Below, piece by piece: positions 63,833-64,000 of a DNA stretch of 64,000 nt. The position numbers were made by a program, and so were the translations under genes. Location: NCBI RefSeq assembly GCF_008123515.1, contig NZ_VSSR01000012.1, positions 31,687 to 95,686 of the forward strand, written 5' to 3'. The stretch is from Bradyrhizobium cytisi (lineage in GTDB: Bacteria > Pseudomonadota > Alphaproteobacteria > Rhizobiales > Xanthobacteraceae). Numbering within the stretch: position 1 is the first letter of the stretch; each line of letters begins with the position of its first letter. Under the pieces are notes generated by a model. It did no database searches. It saw only the letters and a list, made by a program, of their open reading frames with translations, and was not told where the DNA came from.

Positions 63833-64000
63833 GAGCGTATTGCCTCGCTGATGGGCCACGACAATACCAGATTTGCCGTTCTTCTCACTACCAAGAACGT
63901 TCAAAATTGCTTCAGTCGCTCACTTAGCCTCGCAGGGGCCGCGGTTTCCGCTTCGGGTCATTCGCGCCGGCTTGGCCGCTATTACGGTGACACCCATTAG
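63833..64000. other. window end, repeat-like motif
   Basis: ATTACGGTGACAC occurs at 63980-63992, matching 62954-62966; a shortened inverted form (CACCGTAATTCCAAT) lies at about 63563-63577. No gene is supported in this stretch. Confidence 0.4.

Overview
The window is high-GC alphaproteobacterial chromosome, and gene content and order point to Bradyrhizobium or a very close relative. Supporting features are a fused cytochrome b/c1 gene preceded by its Rieske gene (fbcFH layout), a fused anthranilate synthase with a short Trp-rich leader peptide, a CcrM-type methyltransferase, the order mutY-DUF721-dsbA-smc, and many short palindromic intergenic repeats of the kind common in that genus. The assignment is inference; no rRNA or tRNA gene is present to confirm it.

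Layout. 0-12 kb: S49 peptidase, tRNA methyltransferase and DUF2007 genes divergent from a polyprenyl diphosphate synthase; an HxlR regulator joined to a FabF-like synthase, a LysE exporter and an alpha/beta hydrolase; ispE, a TPR lipoprotein-like protein and ETF-ubiquinone oxidoreductase on the minus strand. 12-20 kb: uracil-DNA glycosylase, a membrane glycosyltransferase, rnhB, a radical SAM protein, and a phosphoketolase-acetate kinase pair that would turn xylulose-5-P or fructose-6-P into acetate and ATP. 20-36 kb: a small GIY-YIG gene boxed between inverted repeats, DUF155/RMD1 protein, a MarR-GNAT fusion with a large palindromic operator, moaB, a YpfJ-type zinc protease, ccrM with clustered GANTC sites, two GSTs, an MCP, a LysR/SnoaL divergent pair, FkbM methyltransferase, FAD monooxygenase, thioesterase and mutY.

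36-57 kb is core housekeeping: DUF721, Tat-type DsbA, SMC, Rsm22, LemA plus an M48 protease, two adjacent ParA-like ATPases, a second GIY-YIG protein, apt, trpE(G) with its attenuator, dienelactone hydrolase, cytochrome bc1, trmL, queE-queD, hemF and a HAD hydrolase.

57-64 kb looks accessory: an orphan ABC-type binding protein, a DUF2380 protein and a cyclase-TolB-TPR protein with less GC-rich sequence, the last two bracketed by ~98-bp direct repeats; then a partial mercury locus (merR, merT, merP, GDCCVxC protein) without a reductase, a methyltransferase and a small membrane protein.

The most unusual structure is the GIY-YIG gene at 20503-20835. Inverted copies of a REP-like repeat flank it, and the downstream copy encodes its last 13 residues and its stop codon. 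This resembles a minimal repeat-plus-nuclease unit. Other points of note are the probably leaderless trpL attenuator, the GANTC cluster at the ccrM start, the 23-bp tandem repeat in front of the uracil-DNA glycosylase, and the mer locus without merA.
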